From positions 17,151,001 to 17,215,000 of the forward strand of contig NC_058198.1 of the NCBI RefSeq assembly GCF_907165205.1: a stretch of 64,000 bases of DNA. The letters are read 5' to 3'. The position numbers and the translations under genes were made by a program. Source of the stretch: Coccinella septempunctata (lineage: Eukaryota; Arthropoda; Insecta; Coleoptera; Coccinellidae). A model generated the notes under the pieces. The model did no database searches, was not told where the DNA came from, and saw only the letters and a program-made list of their open reading frames with translations. Positions within the stretch are counted from its first letter, which is position 1; each line of letters starts with the position of its first letter. This document shows positions 23,021 through 36,000 of this stretch, one piece after another.

Positions 23021-23453
23021 GGAGATAGTGAGGCCTTACAAATGTTTTAGTGTGACTTTCGGACTAATATCAAGTTATTTCCGTATAATTCCCCATTTTG
23101 AAAAACGATAGCAGAATATTCCGTATCCAGGAATACCTTGTCAATTTTGGGCATAGTAAGGATAGGATGGATCATAATTCGACTAAAATAGAGGTTTTCA
23201 TTTAAACAAATTTTTTTCGATGAAAGTACGAAACGAAAGAATTTTTTGGTGGATATGCTGTTAAAAATACATTATGACTTCGACAACAATTCCTGAATGT
23301 TGCACCATTCCATCGTTAAAGCATACTGAAAGCTGGAAATCTTGGAAAATTCAATGTCATGTCACCAGAGTCACATGTTACTCGATGGGGAATCCATGCC
23401 GTTTTTCAAGAAACCAAGTTTTTAACTCTTATAATATGAGAATATTTCATTTT

Positions 23454-23486
<33 letters not shown>

Positions 23487-24442
23487 TTCATTATTATATA
23501 CTCAAAATTTTTCGGTTTCCCGGTTAAGACATCGGAAAGGAAATTCATGAAGTAGATAGCAGTGCTCCGTATAATTAGGGTGAAAATAAAAAATAACGAT
23601 TCTGTACTTATATATAGGAACCTACATGGATTTCTGCATATACATCAGAGTGGTTAAATTTATTCAGGGACATTCTTTCTATAGTTTTTATTTCCTCAGG
23701 AAAAACGTGTATACCATCTACAACGTGAATGTAAATGATGAAAAAGAATTCCCTAGAAATTATTAATTTTGAAATATTGTTTGGAGCAGCGAGATTTGAA
23801 ACAAACTTAAGAATTGAAATACTAATGCGCTTCAATACTTGCTTATCCAGATAGTTATTATCTGTATCGATAACTTATACTTTTCAATTGTTGATATTTT
23901 ATCATTTCATAATATCAGAAACGTTTGAAAAAATGAACAGTAATATATAATAGTATATTCTTTCTGTAAGAAAAATACTCTGGACAATTATCATTTAAAT
24001 TCGCATATGTTTCATAAACTCATACTTATATAAAACAATCTATAATTTCAGGTATTTTTAGTGTTAGGCTCAAGTATCACAAAATAACAAAATATTTTAT
24101 ATGTTCTTTTTAGGTATCATAAATAATGGATTGAACACAATAGGTAAAATATCGCAGGAATTTGGACAGGTTGAAAAACAATCTCTTATGAATTCGCCAA
24201 GGTTTCGGAACTATTTTGTTCCTTTCTCAAGGCTCATCATACAACTAATAAAAGTAACACTTCAAAATTGGTCATAGGAAGTTAAGGATAAATCAACAAA
24301 CAGTCCGACGTGTGACAGTTAAATTGAACGAATGTAATACGTTGATTCCATAGAAATTTTAAGTCACAGCAATCTAATATCGAATCAGACGACAGAACGG
24401 GCAATTGGGTGGTGGGGTGCTAGGGAGGGATGGTAGAGGGGC

Positions 24443-24478
24443 AATATAACAGCGGAGTAGATGTACAAAGTATTCAGT
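24443..24478 (+). promoter_or_regulatory. Core promoter of unit 5 gene, altered TATA
   Basis: The TATA region reads gcaatataac instead of gctatataac, a single T-to-A change that weakens the box. The initiator ttcagt with start A at 24476 is unchanged. Confidence 0.5.
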
Positions 24479-24591
24479 TGTGAATGTGCTTCGTGCTGCA
24501 AATATTGTGTTGTGCTTTACATTTTTTAACTTTGATACTATCGAATTTTATCGTTTCATACTCAAATATTTTTTTCATTGTGGAAGACGAG

Positions 24592-24993
24592 ATGGACAGA
24601 AAGAAGATCTTGAGAATGGGATTGGAAAAATTGAAGTCTAAACAAATTGACTTGAGGAGAACAGTTCAAATCAGGAATTTTCTGAAGTCACATGTAGGAG
24701 AACGAAAAAGAGGAAAAGTTCCTCAGAAAAAATCCGACACTCACGCTGCAAGAAGAGAAGGTAATCAAGATGAACATAGCCAAAAAGTCGTGAAGAAAAT
24801 AAATTTCGATGTTGGAGAGAAAAAGCAGTATGTGTCGAACGGAAATCTGAGAAAACGCTTGACGAGGTCTTTCATTCTGAAGGAGATTCTGAATATGACA
24901 TCTATTAGAAGAAAAGAAGATCCTAATATCAAACTTTTCAATGTGAATGACTACATTGAGATTTTTAGGAAGAAGGAGAAACCTATAAAATGA
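24592..24993 (+). CDS. Unknown basic 133-aa protein, copy 5
   Basis: Full length; only S72F differs from the consensus, plus two silent changes (ccg to cct, gaa to gag). Described at copy 1. Confidence 0.5.
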   Translation: MDRKKILRMGLEKLKSKQIDLRRTVQIRNFLKSHVGERKRGKVPQKKSDTHAARREGNQDEHSQKVVKKINFDVGEKKQYVSNGNLRKRLTRSFILKEILNMTSIRRKEDPNIKLFNVNDYIEIFRKKEKPIK

Positions 24994-27356
24994 AAACTTT
25001 TGTAGGATTTGTAACTCCAGCCCGCGCTCTATATTCAAAATGAAATATTAACTTCGAAAAAAATTGAAAATTGTTAGATGTAGGGAAGACAACAGTACTG
25101 TTTTAAGTACTATGCGTAAAAGACTGAACGCTCCTTGACCTGCGATCAAGAAATAGAAAATTCATAATATTGGAGTGCAAGTCTGATATTTGAATTTACA
25201 GCATATTCTTAATGAAACATTAATTTTGAAAACAAATAAAAAATGATAGGAGATTATAAAAGTTAACAGTTAGAACTGTTTCAAGTACTATGCAAAAAAA
25301 AATCCACTGAACGCTTCTTGACCTGCAATCAAGCAATAGGTTATGTATGAATTCAGAGTGCAAGTCTGATATAATGAATCATTTATGATATAGAGTGTAT
25401 TCTAAATGAAACATTAGGTTTGAAAAAAAATTAAAAATTGTTAGGTGTACTCAAAAGACAACGTTAGGTCCCGTTCCAAGTACGGTATAAAAAAAATTAA
25501 AACTTCAAAATATGACCAGATATACTAATTATCTGTAAAAATTAAGTAGGAGGATATCAAATAAGTGAGCCTTCGAATAAGGGCGATAAATAAACGAATT
25601 CAACTCAGATATATGAAAACCAACAACTGTTGATTTGTTTGTCCACTTTTATATCAATGTGTATTATGTTCCTGAATTAATTTCGTTTGTTTTGAGTTAT
25701 TTCATCCTCTCATTTATTGAGACATTGGTTCACTATAACCAGGATAATTTCCAATCCTGCTTTTCTTTGTCATTCAAGAACATTGTTTTAGGGATTCATC
25801 TACTATTTATATCCTACAGATAATTGAAAAAATTTGCTCTTTTCAGTTTCACTAGTTATAATGGCGTCATAGATCTAACGCTACGCACCGCACAATTTTT
25901 TATATTGTTTTCTCATTATTCCATATGCCAGCTTCAGTACTCTCGCGAATATTATTATTCCAGTTTCAACCTCAAGAAAAAGGCTACTGCAACCAAAATT
26001 TTTCGTTATTTTCTCTAATAAATTTCAGCAATCCATTTTAAGAAATTCATGACGGAAGAAAGTAACTTTTTTATTCGGTTTTTCGAAGTTTTCCATGAGC
26101 TATATGGATGTGTAGAGGATGTTTCATTAAAATGAATTAATTTCAAAAGAAATTACCTGAGCCTGAAACAAAGAACAGTTTACATTGACGAATATAATAG
26201 ACAGATAGAATAGAAGTCAACGTTCATACTTAATTATCGAAATCTCATTTCTCTTGACAAATACAAAGGGGATTTATCTGTAAAAGAAACCAGAACAATA
26301 GCATGGAAACCAAAACAGTGCCATAACTGATCTACGGGACTACTATTTCTTGATAAGCAGAAAAAACCCTATTCAGAACCATTGACGTATTGAAGTATAC
26401 AGTAAAATATTTGTTACTTTGACTAGGTGACAGGTACAGAATAACACAGGTACAGTATAACCAATACAATAAACCATCCCTCAACGTTTCCGCCCGCAAC
26501 GGACCGATTTGGTCATAATTACTACCTGCGAAAACAAGGAATTGTATAGCATGAACTTTGAAGTATTTTGAAATAAGATATTTGATTGTTGATGCATTTT
26601 TCGGAAATATTGCAATTAATTATCGATTTATGTTCGAACCCCAGCATCTCAAAATAGAACTTTTTTCTATAAAACGGCCTTTTCAAAATCATTTTGAATA
26701 TTTTCGATAGCCGGAGCAGCATAGAAATCATAAAATATCTAATCTAAACAGCAAATGAATTTGAACGGCCAAAAACTTGCATAAGTTTGACTATGTCTAA
26801 TTTCGACATTATTTCGGCGATATTTTATTTTCACTTTACTGAATGTCACTTGCATTGTTTATTTTTTTTTAACTTCTTTTCGTACTGGGCGTGAATATAA
26901 TTTCCGATTTTCGTCTTAAATTTTGGAGATAGTGAGGCCTTACAAATGTTTTAGTGTGACTTTCGGACTTATATCAAGTTATTTCCGTATAATTCCCCAT
27001 TTTGAAAAACGATAGCAGAAAATTCCGTATCCAGGAATACCTTGTCAATTTTGGGCATAGAAAGGATAGGATACATCATAATTCGACTAAAATAGAGGTT
27101 TTTATTTAAACAAATTTTTTTCGATGAAAGTACAAAACGAAAGAATTTTTTGGTGGATATGCTGTTAAAAATACGTTATGACTTCGACAACAATTCCTGA
27201 ATGTTGCACCATTCTATCGTTAAAGCATACTAAAAGCTGGAAATCTTGGAAAATTCAATGTCATGTCACCAGAGTCACATGTTACTCGATGGGAATCCAT
27301 GCCGTATTTTAAGAAACCAAGTTTTTAACCCTTATAATATGAGAATATTTCATTTT

Positions 27357-27389
<33 letters not shown>

Positions 27390-28395
27390 TTCATTATTAT
27401 ATACCCAAAATTTTTCGTTTTCCCGGTTAAGACATTGAAAATGAAATTCATGAAGTAGATAGTAGTGCTCCGTATAATTAGGGTGAAAATAAAAAATAAC
27501 GATTCTAACCTACATGGATTTCTGCATATACATCAGAGTCGTTAAATCTATTCAGGGACATTCTTTCTATAGTTTTTATTTCCTCAGGAAAAACGTGTAT
27601 ACCATCTACAACGTGAATGTAAATGATGAAAAAGAATTCTCTAGAAATTATTAATTTTGAAATATTGTTTGGAGCAGCGAGATTTGAAACAAACTTAAGA
27701 ATTGAAATACTAATGCGCTTTAATATTTTCGATAGCCGGAGCAGCATAGAAATCATAAAATATCTAATCTAAACAGCAAATGAATTTGGACGGCCAAAAA
27801 CTTGCATAAGTTTGACTATGTCTAATTTCGACATTATTTCGGCGATATTTTGTTTTCACTTTACTGAATGTCACTTGCATTGTTTATTTTTTTTTAATAA
27901 CTTCTTTTCGTACTGGGCGTGAATATAATATCCGATTTTCGTCTTAAATTTTGGAGATAGTGAGGCCTTACAAATGTTTTAGTGTGACTTTCGGACTAAT
28001 ATCTAGTTATTTCCGTATAATTCCCCATTTTGAAAAACGATAGCAGAATATTCCGTATCCAGGAATACCTTGTCAATTTTGGGCATAGTAAGGATAGGAT
28101 GGATCATAATTCGACTAAAATAGAGGTTTTCATTTAAACAAATTTTTTTCGATGAAAGTACAAAACGAAAGAATTTTTTGGTAGATATGCTGTTAAAAAT
28201 ACATTATGACTTCGACAACAATTCCTGAATGTTGCACCATTCTATCGTTAAAGCATACTGAAAGCTGGAAATCTTGGAAAATTCAATGTCATGTCACCAG
28301 AGTCACATGTTACTCGATGGGGAATCCATGCCGTATTTTAAGAAACCAAGTTTTTAACTCCTATAATATGAGAATATTTCATTTCAATTATTCAT

Positions 28396-28430
<35 letters not shown>

Positions 28431-29365
28431 TTCATTATTATATACTCAAAATTTTTCGTTTTCCCGGTTAAGACATTGAAAATGAAATTCATGAAGTAGA
28501 TAGTAGTGCTCCGTATAATTAGGGTGAAAATAAAAAAAACGATTCTAACCTACATGGATTTCTGCATATACATCAGAGTCGTTAAATCTATTCAGGGACA
28601 TTCTTTCTATAGTTTTTATTTCCTCAGGAAAAACGTGTATACCATCTACAACGTGAATGTAAATGATGAAAAAGAATTCTCTAGAAATTATTAATTTTGA
28701 AATATTGTTTGGAGCAGCGAGATTTGAAACAAACTTAAGAATTGAAATACTAATGCGCTTTAATACTTGCTTATCCAGATAGTTATTATCTGTATCGAAA
28801 ACTTATACTTTTCAATTGTTGATATTTTATCATTTCATAATATCAGAAACGTTTGAAAAAATAAACAGTAATATAGTATATTCTATCTGTAAGAAAAATA
28901 CTCTGGACCATTATCATTTAAATTCGCATATGTTTCATAAACTCATAATTTTATAAAACACTCTATAATTTCAGGTATTTTTAGTGTTAGGCTCAAGTAT
29001 CACAAAATAACAAAATATTTTATATGTTCTTTTTAGGTATCATAAATAATGAATTGAACACAATAAGTAAAATATCGCAGGAATTTGGACAGGTTGAAAA
29101 ACAATCTCTTATGAATTCGCCAACGTTTCGGAACTATTTTGTTCCTTTCTCAAGGCTCATCATACAACTAATAAAAGTAACACTTTAAAATTGGTCATAG
29201 GAAGTTAAGGATAAATCAACAAACAGTCCGACGTGTGACAGTTAAATCGAACGAATGTAATACGTTGATTCCATAGAAATTTTAAGTCACAGCAATCTAA
29301 TATCGAATCAGACGACGGAACGGGCAATTGGGTGGTGGGGTGCTAAGGAGGGATGGTAGAGGGGC

Positions 29366-29401
29366 TATATAACAGCGGAGTAGATGTACAAAGTATTCAG
29401 T
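29366..29401 (+). promoter_or_regulatory. Core promoter of unit 6 gene
   Basis: TATA tatataa at 29366-29372 and initiator with start A at 29399, same spacing as in unit 1. Confidence 0.6.
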
Positions 29402-29506
29402 TGTGAATGTGCTTCGTGCTGCAAATATTGTTTACATTTTTTAACTTTGATACTATCGAATTTTATCGTTTCATACTTAAATATTTTTTTCATTGTGGAA
29501 GACGAG

Positions 29507-29908
29507 ATGGACAGAAAGAAGATCTTGAGAATGGGATTGGAAAAATTGATGTCTAAACAAATTGACTTGAGGAGAACAGTTCAAATCAGGAATTTTCTGA
29601 AGTCACATGTAGGAGAACGAAAAAGAGGAAAAGTTCCGCAGAAAAAATCCGACACTCACTCTGCAAGAAGAGAAGGTAATCAAGATGAACATAGCCAAAA
29701 AGTCGTGAAGAAAATAAATTCCGATGTTGGAGAAAAAAAGCAGTATGTGTCGAACGGAAATCTGAGAAAACGCTTGACGAGGTCTTTCATTCTGAAGGAG
29801 ATTCTGAATATGACATCTATTCGAAGAAAAGAAGATCCTAATATCAAACTTTTCAATGTAAATGACTACATTGAGATTTTTAGGAAGAAGGAGAAACCTA
29901 TAAAATGA
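29507..29908 (+). CDS. Unknown basic 133-aa protein, copy 6
   Basis: Full length; replacements K15M and A52S. The leader has an 8-bp deletion (within gtgttgtgg) that shifts the upstream extension out of frame but leaves this frame and its ATG alone, which supports the start chosen for all copies. Confidence 0.5.
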   Translation: MDRKKILRMGLEKLMSKQIDLRRTVQIRNFLKSHVGERKRGKVPQKKSDTHSARREGNQDEHSQKVVKKINSDVGEKKQYVSNGNLRKRLTRSFILKEILNMTSIRRKEDPNIKLFNVNDYIEIFRKKEKPIK

Positions 29909-30438
29909 AAACTTTTGTAGGATTTGTAACTCCAGCCCGCGCTCTATATTCAAAATGAAGTATTAACTTCGAAAAAAATTGAAAATTGTTAGATGTAGAG
30001 AAAAGACAACAGTACTGTTTTAAGTACTATGCGTAAAGACTGAACGCTCCTTGACCTGCGATCAAGAAATAGAAAATTCATAATATTGGAGTGCAAGTCT
30101 GATATTTGAATTTACAGCATATTCTTAATGAAACATAAATTTCGAAAACAAATAAAAATTGATAGGGGATCATAAAAGTTGACAGTTAGTACTGTTTCAA
30201 GTACTATGCAAAAAAAATCCACTGAACGCTTCTTGACCTGCTATAAAGCAATAGGTTGTGTATGAATTCAGAGTGCAAGTCTGCTATAATGAATCATTTA
30301 TGATATAGAGTGTATTCTAAATGAAACATTAGGTTTGAAAAAAAATTAAAAATTGTTAGGTGTACTCAAAAGACAACGTTAGGTCCCGTTCCAAGTACGG
30401 TATAAAAAAAATAAAACTTCAAAATATGACCAGATATA

Positions 30439-32889
30439 CTAATTATCAGTAAAAATTAAGTAGGAGGATATCAAATAAGTGAGCAGTCGACATTTTTCTA
30501 GTCCAAACTTCATTTTGATGTCTTCCGAGAATCCTTCCACCATTTTCAGCATCAGTTGCATTTGTTTTTTGGTAGATGCGAAGAGTTTCAAATCGTCCAT
30601 GTAAAGGAGATGATTCAGTTTCATCATAGTTCTACTCCCGCTCTTGATGGAAAATCCGTAGTCCGTAGAATTCAATCTATGAGACAAGGGATTCAGGGCC
30701 ATGCAGAACCACAGAGGGCTCAGCGAGTCTCCTTGGAAAATTCCGCGTCTTATTGGAATAGGTCCTGTTGTAATGGAGCAATCTGCTGCTTTCATTTGGA
30801 TGCTAGTACGCCAGGTTGACATGGCGTTTTTCAGGAACTTAACAATATTGGGATCCACCTTGTAAATCTTCAAGATCGTCAAGAGCCATTCGTGAGGTAT
30901 AAAATCGAATGCTTTTTTGTAGTCTATGTAGGCAGCGTAAAGATTCCTACGCTTGGAGAACGCTTGATTGCAGATAACTGAATCTATTATTAGTTGTTCT
31001 TTGCACCCTCGGCTGTCTTTGGTGCATCCTTTCTGTTGCATGGCGATGATGTTATTCCTTTCGCAATGGTTGTGAATTCGGTTTGAAATGCACGATGTGA
31101 TTAATTTGTACATCGTTGGAAGACATGTGATCGGTCGGTACTTGGATGGGTCTTCTGTATTCCTTTGGTCTTTAGGTAACAGGTATGTTGTGCCATGTGT
31201 AAGGAATACTGGCATTCTTTCAGGATTTTCAATGACATCATTTATTGCGGAGGTCAATTTGTCATACATGATCCAAAGTTTCTTGATCCAGAAGTTCTGT
31301 AATCCATCAGGCCCAGGTGCTTTCCAGTTGTGCAGTCCTCTGATAGCTGATTTTACTTCTTCAATCGTGATCATGTCATGCTGCATCGGCTCATATTTTA
31401 TAGCTTCAGATTTTTCATCTTTAATCCATCCGGTATCTCCATTGAACTGAGGTTTTGTTGATAATTGTTCGGTCCAGAATTGTTCAATGGCTTCCTTTGG
31501 TGGTAACTTTCCATTTTCTCCATCCGACGATGTGAGTGACCGGTAGAAAGATTCTTCCGACTTTTCGAATGAATTATTGTCTATTTTCCGGCTATAATTG
31601 CTTTTATATCTCCTCAAGCGTTCTGCATACAGACTTAATTTTTGCTTCAGAGTGTCGAGGCAATGGTGAGCTGTAGCATTCTCCGTCTCTCGTTCTGTGT
31701 GTGTCCTGTTTCTATCCATGATCTCTTTGGCAGCTTTCACAACCTTTCTTCCTCGATTCCCGTTCAAGTACTCCGTCAGTCGTCCAATGTCTCTTCTTAG
31801 CCTTTCTGTTTTGTGTTGAAGACGTTTCTGCCATGCTGGCGCGTGTAATTTGTGTAATTTTGGACCATCGTTGTTCGTTCGGCGAATTTTTGCCCCCATG
31901 GTTTTCGCTGTCGTCAGCGCTGCACAGTGAAAAACTAGATGCAGATATTCCAATGAACTTCCGTTCTGTAGGTATTCAGGTAAAACGTCCTTATTCAAGA
32001 TGTCGATTATAAGTGACAGTTTCTTGGATGTATTGAGTCGTGGAGGTGCTACTCGATGAAGAGGATCTGTTCCTTCCAGTTCGGCAAAGTATCTCCTCAT
32101 GTCAGAGCCAACTTGTCGGTGGAGCTCTTCCCTATCGTCCTGGTGTTCAGGCTCATTTGCTTTGCAAGAAGGACTTTCAGTATCAATGTCTTCTGGGTGT
32201 TGTTGCCCAGGTATGTGAACTTCATCAGAGGTGTTGGTGTTATTCTCCATTGCTAGCGGACGCTGAAGTTCTCGTTTAATTGCGTCGATTCGGGCCGTTG
32301 GTACTAGTTCATTTCTCAGAATTACGCGGTACTGGTCTGCCACTCGTTGTTCAGTGACATTGACATTTGGGTAGGCAATGCAGAATTCCTCATGGAGCCT
32401 TTTCCTATAGTTGTTCGTGTTCTGCCCTAGTCCCGTGATGGAGTTATATATGCGCACAATAGTTTCATTCATGGACGTTGACCACTTCATGCGCTTTCTC
32501 ACTAACCCCGCTTGGGTGAGCACTGGCTGAATATCCTGCGCAGCACCGTCAGCGGTTCGAGTCGGCAATTGAAATGGACTCGTTGGTTGCTGTTGTTGCT
32601 TTGGAGCTGTAGCTTGTTTTGCAGCAGGAGCCCGCTTCCTCAACATCCTGCCACCGACGTCCCGCATGCTGTCATGTCCAGCGCCGGCTCCAGACATGCC
32701 TTGACGATCCCCAGGCAGCGACTTGTTTCCGAGGCTTCTCGTAATCACCATTTTCATGGGTTTGTGCTCCCCTTTCTCGGTTTGGGTGAGGGGTAGAGAA
32801 ATGAGAGCAGAAAGAGCACCCCTATGAAGGATGTGAAAGAGAGAGGAAGAAGGAATGGGACTGCGGACAGCAGGCGTGGCTGGCTGCAA
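30439..32889 (-). CDS. R4/Dong ORF, truncated, fused to array sequence
   Basis: Open from a GTG at 32889 (first ATG at 32757). It holds the N-terminal basic region, the Myb-like segment, and reverse transcriptase through GIFQGDSLSPLWF and LYMDDLKLFA. After KCRLL it continues for about 13 residues encoded by array DNA and stops at 30439. The thumb, CCHC and endonuclease are lost, so it cannot insert. It differs from element 2 at scattered residues (for example GSDMRRYFAE versus DSDMRRYFAE). Confidence 0.85.
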   Translation of the reverse strand: MQPATPAVRSPIPSSSLFHILHRGALSALISLPLTQTEKGEHKPMKMVITRSLGNKSLPGDRQGMSGAGAGHDSMRDVGGRMLRKRAPAAKQATAPKQQQQPTSPFQLPTRTADGAAQDIQPVLTQAGLVRKRMKWSTSMNETIVRIYNSITGLGQNTNNYRKRLHEEFCIAYPNVNVTEQRVADQYRVILRNELVPTARIDAIKRELQRPLAMENNTNTSDEVHIPGQQHPEDIDTESPSCKANEPEHQDDREELHRQVGSDMRRYFAELEGTDPLHRVAPPRLNTSKKLSLIIDILNKDVLPEYLQNGSSLEYLHLVFHCAALTTAKTMGAKIRRTNNDGPKLHKLHAPAWQKRLQHKTERLRRDIGRLTEYLNGNRGRKVVKAAKEIMDRNRTHTERETENATAHHCLDTLKQKLSLYAERLRRYKSNYSRKIDNNSFEKSEESFYRSLTSSDGENGKLPPKEAIEQFWTEQLSTKPQFNGDTGWIKDEKSEAIKYEPMQHDMITIEEVKSAIRGLHNWKAPGPDGLQNFWIKKLWIMYDKLTSAINDVIENPERMPVFLTHGTTYLLPKDQRNTEDPSKYRPITCLPTMYKLITSCISNRIHNHCERNNIIAMQQKGCTKDSRGCKEQLIIDSVICNQAFSKRRNLYAAYIDYKKAFDFIPHEWLLTILKIYKVDPNIVKFLKNAMSTWRTSIQMKAADCSITTGPIPIRRGIFQGDSLSPLWFCMALNPLSHRLNSTDYGFSIKSGSRTMMKLNHLLYMDDLKLFASTKKQMQLMLKMVEGFSEDIKMKFGLEKCRLLTYLISSYLIFTDN

Positions 32890-32954
32890 CGTCTACGTCG
32901 TTACGATGGCTACCTGGCAGGCCATCTACCAGATAGCTGCCAGGCAGGCCAGAC
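30485..32954 (-). mobile_element. R4/Dong element 1, 3'-truncated
   Basis: Begins at the element's true 5' end (gtctggcctgcc on the minus strand, 32954) and stops inside the reverse transcriptase at LEKCRLL, where array DNA takes over. Losing the 3' end is not how target-primed insertion truncates elements, so this is a later deletion. The junction shares agc between both partners. It is separated from R4 element 2 by only attattatta. Confidence 0.9.
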
Positions 32955-32964
32955 ATTATTATTA
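32955..32964. repeat. (TAA)3 linker between two R4 elements
   Basis: attattatta on the plus strand is all that lies between the 5' end of R4 element 1 and the 3' end of R4 element 2. It is a remnant of the TAA target, or a TAA tail made by the first element and used by the second. Confidence 0.85.
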
Positions 32965-33008
32965 TGACTTTAGCCTTGCGGCTTTCACACTCCTCTCCAG
33001 AGGAAAAT

Positions 33009-36000
33009 TCACTTATCCCAGATATCTGAGATATCAAAAGGATTAAGCTCTGTTGGAGCCCTTTCCAGGTTTTCGGGCTCGTGGTGGTGGTGGGGTTCGG
33101 GTCGCTCCTCGGCTTCCTGCTGTAGGTTGGATTCCTGCTCCACCCGCACTTCCTGTCGGAGCAGACGGTGTTCCTCTGCATTCCCCATGTACTTGCGTAC
33201 AGTTCTCGCCGTTCCGAGCAGTACCGCCTTCTGCATGACTTTATAAATATTTTTGTCCAACTGGAGTTTTCTCAAGTTCTCCAGTAGTTTCTTCGGTATC
33301 AGGCCTGTAGATGAAATGACAATAGGGATGGTCTTTATATCTTTCAGCTTCCACTGTCTTCTGGTTTGTTCCTCGAGATCTCTATATTTTGAAATTTTTT
33401 CAGTGTGTCTATCTAGAAGATTGTTATTATTTGGAATTGCCACGTCGATGAATAGTGCTGTGTCCTCATCCTTATTGAGCAATATGAGGTCTGGTCTATT
33501 GTGGGTTATTTTCCGGTCTGTGAGAACAGTGCGATCCCAGTAGAGCTTGTGATGTTCGTTTTTCAGCACAGCATCTGGATGGTAATTGTAATAAGGAATC
33601 CTTTTCGAAGTTAGAAGTTGGTGTTTTAGTGCCAATTCTTGGTGAAGAATCTTGGCAACAGCATCATGTCTATTTTTGTACTCCGTGCCCGCGAACTTCT
33701 GACATCCCCCGGTGATGTGCTGGATAGTTTCATGTGTCGCACAGCCATAACGACAGCTATCGTCCGCCACTGAGGCATCCTTGGCGATGTATCTCATGTA
33801 ATTTCTTGTTGGAATCACCTGATCCTGGATGGCGAGCATGAAGCGCTCTGTCTCAGGAAACAACCTTCCGGAAGTCAGCCAGTAGTTCGACGCAGATATG
33901 TCGACGTAATCATGGTTGACCTCATTCTGGTGCCTCCCATGCAAAGGTTTGCCAATCAGTTTCTGCATTTTACTTTCTGCAGAGTGTTCGACGGTTTCCA
34001 AGTGATCCTGGTGTAGCTTTAACGGTGTAGATGTATCAGCAACACAAACTACTCGATGGAGTTCTGACGAAGCTGCCTTGCTCAAGAAATAGTTTCGAAG
34101 TCCTTCAATTTCCTGGGACATACGGTTGGACAAATCAACAATTCCTCTACCCCCAAGATGACGTGGCAGCTCTGTCCGTTCTATTGAGCTTTTGGGGTGA
34201 TGTTTATTGTGTTTAGTCAGCATCGTCCTTATTTTTCTCTGTAAAGCTGCTAAATCGGTGGTCGTCCAAGAGGTAATACCAAATGAATAGCTCAGCGCCG
34301 AGCAAGCGTAGGTGTTAATCGCTTTTATCAGATTCTTGCTGTTAAGACCAGTTCTCATTATCCTCCTCAATCTTCGGGTAAACTCCTCCGTTAATTCTTT
34401 CTTCATCTGAGTCTGATTGATTTTTCTTGCCTGTTTTATGCCTAGATACTTGTATGTGTCTCCTTCCTTTAATGCTTCAATTTCTGCACCTTCCTTGAGT
34501 TTGAACGTACCATCTTCTATTTTCCCTCTCGTTATGTTTAGCAGTCGACATTTTTCTAGTCCAAACTTCACTTTGATGTCTTCCGAGAATCTTTCCACCA
34601 TTTTCAGCATCAGTTGCATTTGTTTTTTGGTAGATGCGAAGAGTTTCAAATCGTCCATGTAAAGGAGATGATTCAGTTTCATCATAGTTCTACTGCCGCT
34701 CTTGATGGAAAATCCGTAGTCCGTAGAATTCAATCTATGAGACAAGGGATTCAGGGCCATGCAGAACCACAGAGGGCTCAGCGAGTCTCCTTGGAAAATT
34801 CCGCGTCTTATTGGAATAGGTCCTGTTGTAATGGAGCAATCTGCTGCTTTCATTTGGAGACTAGTACGCCAGGTTGACATGGCGTTTTTCAGGAACTTAA
34901 CAATATTGGGATCCACCTTGTAAATCTTCAAGATCGTCAAGAGCCATTCGTGAGGTATAGAATCGAATGCTTTTTTGTAGTCTATGTAGGCAGCGTAAAG
35001 ATTCCTTCGCTTGGAGAACGCTTGATTGCAGATAACTGAATCTATTATTAGTTGTTCTTTGCACCCTCGGCTGTCTTTGGTGCATCCTTCCTGTTGCATG
35101 GCGATGATGTTATTTCTTTCGCAATGGTTGTGAATTCGGTTTGATATGCACGATGTGATTAATTTGTACATCGTTGGAAGACATGTGATCGGTCGGTACT
35201 TGGATGGGTCTTCTGTATTCCTTTGGTCTTTAGGTAACAGGTATGTTGTGCCATGTGTAAGGAATACTGGCATTCTTTCAGGATTTTCAATGACATCATT
35301 TATTGCGGAGGTCAATTTGTCATGCATGATCCAAAGTTTCTTGATCCAGAAGTTCTGTAATCCATCAGGCCCAGGTGCTTTCCAGTTGTGCAGTCCTCTG
35401 ATAGCTGATTTTACTTCTTCAATCGTGATCATGTCATGCTGCATCGGCTCATATTTTATAGCTTCAGATTTTTCATCTTCAATCCATCCGGTATCTCCAT
35501 TGAACTGAGGTTTTGTTGATAATTGTTCGGTCCAGAATTGTTCAATGGCTTCCTTTGGTGGTAACTTTCCATTTTCTCCATCCGACGATGTGAGTGACCG
35601 GTAGAAAGATTCTTCCGACTTTTCGAATGAATTATTGTCTCTTTTCCGGCTATAATTGCTTTTATATCTCCTCAAGCGTTCTGCATACAGACTTAATTTT
35701 TGCTTCAGAGTGTCGAGGCAATGGTGAGCTGTAGCATTCTCCGTCTCTCGTTCTGTGTGTGTCCTGTTTCTATCCATGATCTCTTTGGCAGCTTTCACAA
35801 CCTTTCTTCCTCGATTCCCGTTCAAGTACTCCGTCAGTCGTCCAATGTCTCTTCTTAGCCTTTCTGTTTTGTGTTGAAGACGTTTCTGCCATGCTGGCGC
35901 GTGTAATTTGTGTAATTTTAGACCATCGTTGTTCGTTCGGCGAATTTTTGCCCCCATGGTTTTCGCTGTCGTCAGCGCTGCACAGTGAAAAACTAGATGC

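Larger units (their letters stand above)
23021..26924 (+). repeat. Array unit 5 (complete)
   Basis: The cleanest uninterrupted unit (3.9 kb): leader with (TTTA)n at 23455-23490, promoter, open frame 24592-24993, two-period hairpin block (about 25044-25490) and downstream segment. A good reference copy. It shares S72F and a silent ccg-to-cct change with unit 4, showing these neighbours are close relatives. Confidence 0.95.
26925..30484 (+). repeat. Array unit 6 with partial leader duplication, truncated by R4
   Basis: The leader start occurs twice, at 26925 and 27953. A 1.03-kb segment running from the end of the preceding downstream segment (atattttcgatagccggagc at about 26698) through the (TTTA)n leader is tandemly repeated at about 27724. 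Promoter, open frame and hairpin block (about 29952-30403) follow. The unit stops at about 30484 in aagtgagc, where R4 sequence begins. Confidence 0.9.
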
